Of a stretch of DNA of 22,221 nucleotides, positions 21,590 through 22,221 are shown in pieces; position 1 is the first letter of the stretch, and each line of letters opens with the position of its first letter. A program made the translations under genes and the position numbers. The DNA lies in NCBI GenBank assembly GCA_964459985.1, contig CAYWOS010000039.1:1-22221 (forward strand), read 5' to 3'. This DNA comes from CAYWOS01 sp964459985 (GTDB lineage: Bacteria; Bacillota; Clostridia; Christensenellales; Aristaeellaceae). A model generated the notes under the pieces. It saw only the letters and a list, made by a program, of their open reading frames with translations, was not told the origin of the DNA and did not search any database.

Positions 21590-22023
21590 GGCACAGGGCC
21601 GCGCGAAGGGCGAGCGTGCCGCGCGTGTTTTTGCTTGGATGCCGCCGCCGCCGATGCGGCACAGCGCCGCGCGAAGGACGAGCGTGCCGGGTGTGTTTTT
21701 GTTCGGATGCCGACGCCGCCGATGCGGCACAGCGCCGCGCGAAGGGCGAGCGTGCCGGGTGCGTTTTTGTTCGGATGACGCCGCCGCCGATGCGGCACAG
21801 CGCTACGCGAAGGACGAGCGTGCCGGGCGTGTTATTGCTTGGTTGCCGACGCCGGTGATCCGGCACAGCGCCGCGCGAAGGACGAGTGTGCCGGGCGTGT
21901 TTTTGTTTAGATGCCGACGCCGCCGATCCGGCACAGCGCCGCGCGAAGGGCGAGCGTGCCGGGCGTGTTTTTGTTCGGATGCCGACGCCGCCGATCCGGC
22001 ACAGGGCTGCGCGAAGGGCGAGC
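21590..22023. repeat. 68-bp tandem repeat array between cas2 and the CRISPR leader
   Basis: Units begin with GGCACAG at 21590, 21658, 21726, 21794, 21862, 21930 and 21998: six full copies and one of about 26 bp, each exactly 68 bp apart. The units are nearly identical along their whole length. Each contains arms GGCAC and GTGCC 21 nt apart (loss of the latter in the last partial copy), a TTTTT or TTATT run about 7 nt later, and a GATGCCGACGCCGCCGAT-like block. The last two full units also have CGGAT/ATCCG or similar arms. 68 is not divisible by three, so open frames through it change frame from unit to unit; it is non-coding. Confidence 0.92.
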
Positions 22024-22024
22024 A

Positions 22025-22188
22025 GTCAGGGAAACCCCGTGAGTTTCGCACCGAAAATTTACGTTCATTCGTTGATATTGCAGGAAAAACGATGCGTTCT
22101 ATCGAAAATTCATATAAAATGCGTGCTTTGCATTGCGTTTTTCGTCAAATTGCGCATGTGCTCGCGAAAGAATCTGTGCAGTTTGGCT
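22025..22188 (+). promoter_or_regulatory. A+T-rich CRISPR leader
   Basis: The 164 bp between the end of the 68-bp array and the first CRISPR repeat turn abruptly A+T-rich, with runs such as GAAAATT and ATATAAAAT. A TATAAAAT box (22113-22120) could be the -10 of the array promoter, but no convincing -35 sits 16-18 bp upstream. No supported ORF. Position and composition identify it as the leader that drives the array and marks the insertion end. Confidence 0.75.
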
Positions 22189-22220
22189 GTCATCCCCCTC
22201 GCGGGGATGTGAGTTGAAAT
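22189..22220 (+). CRISPR. First repeat of a type I-C CRISPR array (array continues past the window)
   Basis: A 32-nt repeat beginning GTCATCCCC and ending GAGTTGAAAT. The 7-bp stem CATCCCC (22191-22197) / GGGGATG (22203-22209) has a CTCGC loop, followed by an 11-nt tail that would be the crRNA 5' handle after Cas5c cuts at the stem base. It matches the type I-C repeat architecture (GTC, stem, GGGG, ...TTGAAAT), though the tail has GAGTTG where GGATTG is common. Only one repeat and one following base are visible, so unit length and spacers are unknown. Confidence 0.85.
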
Positions 22221-22221
22221 A

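Noticed and set aside
21590..22023. 68-bp periodic block read as a CRISPR array
   Set aside because: No constant/variable alternation: the whole 68-bp unit is conserved, and it does not resemble the type I-C repeat found at 22189.
21561..22217. Long open frames on both strands through the 68-bp array (Cys/Arg-rich proteins)
   Set aside because: The unit length is not a multiple of three, so the peptide changes every copy; the openness comes from high GC, and no ribosome site supports a start.

Overview
This is a GC-rich bacterial chromosome segment with tightly packed genes, strong GGAGG-type ribosome binding sites, TTG and GTG starts and sigma-70-like promoters. The cdaA-cdaR (c-di-AMP cyclase and YbbR regulator) pair and the style of the other genes suggest a high-GC member of the Bacillota (Clostridia-like). 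That placement is inference; there is no rRNA or marker gene to fix it.

Layout. 1-334: the 5' part of a minus-strand DUF218 membrane protein. 570-4704: an overlapping plus-strand operon of cdaA, cdaR, an unrecognised membrane protein with four 19-residue tail repeats, and an RsmF-like rRNA m5C methyltransferase. 4761-5126: a small proline-rich protein behind a nested hairpin. 5104-5889 (minus): a TraX-family membrane protein. From back-to-back divergent promoters the plus strand then carries an Smr-domain protein, a class I glutamine amidotransferase-like peptidase (PuuD family) and a calcineurin-like phosphoesterase, closed by a strong bidirectional terminator (7686-7734). 7876-8499 (minus): a GGDEF-like domain apparently fused to a ribbon-helix-helix DNA-binding domain, whose promoter is covered by three 14-bp iterons. 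Divergent from it is a complete tripartite tricarboxylate transporter, tctC-tctB-tctA (8706-11674). A DUF3795 cysteine-rich protein, a half-size EamA permease and a P-loop kinase-like protein fill 11846-13414.

13654 to the window end is a complete type I-C CRISPR-Cas locus in the order cas3-cas5c-cas8c(with internal cas11c)-cas7c-cas4-cas1-cas2. It starts from its own promoter. A 12-bp hairpin separates the interference genes from the adaptation genes. After cas2 comes a 726-bp non-coding stretch: a 16-bp palindrome, six full plus one partial copy of a 68-bp tandem repeat in exact register, and an A+T-rich leader. The window closes one base after the first 32-nt CRISPR repeat, so the spacers are outside it.

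How the genes fit together: Cas5c, Cas7c, Cas8c and Cas11c should form Cascade, with Cas5c cutting the repeat after its stem to leave an 11-nt 5' handle. Cas3 degrades the target, and Cas4-Cas1-Cas2 acquire spacers. The least ordinary items are the GGDEF-RHH fusion with its iteron promoter, the 68-bp array between cas2 and the leader, the Cas11c start with an overlapping out-of-frame ATG, a Phe in place of the expected catalytic His of Cas5c, and the repeat-tailed membrane protein in the c-di-AMP operon.
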